Notes under the pieces: generated by a model
What the model was told of the DNA's origin: nothing
What the model saw: the letters and a program-made list of their open reading frames with translations, nothing else
Databases searched by the model: none
Source of the DNA: Cardinalis cardinalis
Taxonomy: Eukaryota > Chordata > Aves > Passeriformes > Cardinalidae
Reading direction: 5' to 3'
NCBI GenBank assembly: GCA_014549065.1
Contig: JACDOX010000004.1
Coordinates: 12,844,581 to 12,908,580, forward strand
DNA: 64,000 nucleotides
Translations under genes and position numbers: made by a program
Shown: positions 62,240-64,000 of the stretch, one piece after another
How the letters are laid out: every line of letters starts with the position of its first letter
Numbering within the stretch: position 1 is the stretch's first letter

Positions 62240-62540
62240 GCCTGTCTTGCTATGGTAGCACCAAGACCTTTAATGAGGTTGTGGAGTCATTTTATGCCCA
62301 TTGTTCAGAAACAGTAACTGACAGGCCAGTGAAAGAAGGCTCAGTTAATACAAATCTGCTGCTTTACTCCCTGCGATTCAGTTATATGCATAAAATGGGA
62401 ATTAATGTACCCTATCACCGTGCTATAAAATAGATTTATTAATACTTTGGCATCATCATGATAAGCAGCCCAGGAAAGAGAGAGTTGATAATACTGCTAA
62501 AGTACAATGAGAGCTGTATTTTCTTGTGACACAGACNTGA
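62240..62540. promoter_or_regulatory. Candidate conserved noncoding element
   Basis: About 300 bp of balanced, non-repetitive sequence containing TATGCATAAAATGGG (octamer/POU-like ATGCATAA), GGAATTAATG, AGATTTATTAATAC and CATCATCATGATAAGC words, with stops in every frame. It resembles vertebrate conserved noncoding elements in texture. Function and conservation are inference. Confidence 0.28.
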
Positions 62541-64000
62541 GCCACATCATAAGAACAGCAGAAAATCCTGAATGGATGTTCATTCTCTAACCATTGTCTC
62601 TACTGTGGGCTGAAAAGCTGTGGATCTTGTCAGAAATCAAGGATTATGTGATTACATGACTATGCAATTGATGCCAGTAACCTGATGTATAAACACAAGG
62701 GGTCCAAATGAAGGTTGGCCAAGGAGTTTTACTGCCAATCTGTCCTAATAGGGGATGTTTGAAACCTCAATTTGGTGTGTGCATGTGCATGTGTGCTTGA
62801 AAAGAAAGAAGGTTTCCAATTTTAACAAACACAATTCTTTCCACAGAAGATGAGAATTTCAGTAATAATCACATGCCAGCCGATGGTAATTAAGAAAAGT
62901 CAATGCTGTGGTAAAGCTCGTTACTTGCCTAGTGCCTTCATTAGAATTGCACAGGGAGTGGGAGTACCAATCTCCCNGTAGGCTCCCAGCTCTGTGAGTA
63001 TTGGTCTTAATAAGCTGTGAAAATGTGTTCCTTGATCATTTATTGTTAACAAATGGCATGAGTGTTGTTCACCAGGTTAGGCACTTTGTTGCTGCACGAC
63101 ATGTGTTCTGTTCTGAAGAGATTCAAGGGGAATGAGCAACCTTGTCCCCAAAAAGGTTTGACAAGGATGCTGTGTTTGAAACAGCTGCAAATATATTGCC
63201 TTTCTATCAGGTGGATTTTTTGAAAGTGCTCTTAGGTGGAAGGAAAAATCATGAGGTAAAATATGGATTTATGAAAGGAAGGCATTTTGCAACAGTGTGG
63301 ATATTTTACGGTCCTATCAGTGGACAAAGAAAGCAGGAAAATTGTACCTATTACCATACAGTAATGAGATAATTAGTTGGAACAATTCTTCCTGGAGTTC
63401 TAAATATAGCTTCACTCTAGCTATCCTAACAAAAACCAAGCTTCAGCTTAGATGATATCACATCAACATAAACACATCTTTTTGTGTGTTAATGCTATTG
63501 TTGCAAATATTTTTCGCTGCTATGTCTCATGTCATGACAAAAATTATTTTTTGCTTGGGAAACGTCACCATTTCTCTTGTATTGATTTGGTTCTACTGAA
63601 TCCCACATCACTAGGTCATTAAACTGACATATCAGTATCTTCTTTAATGTATAATTTAGNAAATATTACAAACATATGTGCCTTTTATCAGAATGTAGAT
63701 ATTCAGAGTCATGCTTTCATAGTTCTGTCCTTTCACCTGCCTTCACACCTCACAAAATGAGAAAAAAAAGACACTCTAGGTCATATAAAGTAAATTCCAA
63801 GAATATTAACTTTTAGTTCTTATTTTAAAAAAGGATATATCCTTTGTAAATCAGCAACACTGTAAGGTGTTCACCTCTCTACAACTTGGAAAAAAAATTA
63901 TCCTATGTGTGATGTTTTACAGTTGCATTTATACAATGATTATCTTCTTTGTGCCTCAAATGCCAGAAAACATTGGGGAAAGGTGTCACACAGGGCAGTC
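62541..64000. other. Noncoding sequence, no gene seen
   Basis: Unique sequence to the window end. A short TGTGCA-type repeat lies at about 62774-62796. A 76-codon frame at 63142-63372 has no recognised motif. No exon, RNA gene or transposon was identified. Confidence 0.5.

Noticed and set aside
1..64000. CRISPR array, operon, phage or other prokaryotic system
   Set aside because: No spaced direct repeats, gene clusters or ribosome-binding sites are present. The repeats identify the DNA as vertebrate nuclear.
1..64000. tRNA, 5S, U6 or other small RNA genes
   Set aside because: Visual search for B-box-like GGTTCRANTCC, U6-start and similar signatures found no acceptable candidate. A covariance-model scan could still find diverged pseudogenes.

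Overview
This window looks like ordinary AT-rich intergenic or intronic DNA from a bird nuclear genome. The best evidence is the repeats. There are four CR1 LINE 3' ends, two of which end in the short ATTCTATGATTC-type tail typical of avian CR1. There is also one roughly 1-kb endogenous-retrovirus LTR whose text I recognise from passerine and related bird genomes. The tandem operons, ribosome-binding sites and long uninterrupted reading frames of prokaryotic DNA are absent. The longest open frames (up to about 155 codons) lie in low-complexity or repeat DNA and look like chance openings. I found no protein-coding gene, no convincing exon set, and no tRNA, rRNA or snRNA gene.

Layout. 1-4287 is unique AT-rich sequence with two GC-richer patches (about 710-1180 and 2046-2310). 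A CR1 3' end on + lies at 4288-4552 and a CR1 fragment on - at 7385-7556. 7.5-21 kb is unique sequence with a conserved-element candidate at about 8.25-8.53 kb, a near-perfect palindrome at 14864-14889 and small tandem repeats near 18 kb. 21087-22124 is a solo LTR. It is followed by a CR1 on - (22582-22760) and a strongly strand-asymmetric G/T tract (22830-23015). 23-43 kb is unique sequence with a conserved-element candidate at 30140-30560, two short tandem duplications (28481-28540, 36761-36826), an AT microsatellite (35189-35268) and a GC-richer patch (40060-40620). The best-preserved CR1 (43918-44306, +) follows. 44-64 kb holds a poly-T/poly-A pair (47378-47468), a very old CR1/L3-like ORF2 remnant (about 52668-53560, +), three further conserved-element candidates (49430-49860, 60470-60765, 62240-62540), GC-richer patches (55800-56075, 57600-58110) and a 19-bp-arm hairpin (55379-55420).

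No genes act together here, because no gene was identified. If the window has a function, it is most likely regulatory: a gene-desert or large-intron block carrying distal elements. Isolated single N characters occur about once every 300-400 bases throughout, which fits masked heterozygous or ambiguous positions in a draft assembly. I did not find a previously undescribed system. The most worthwhile items are the old LINE remnant, the solo LTR, the perfect or near-perfect inverted repeats, and the candidate conserved elements, which need a multi-species alignment to confirm.
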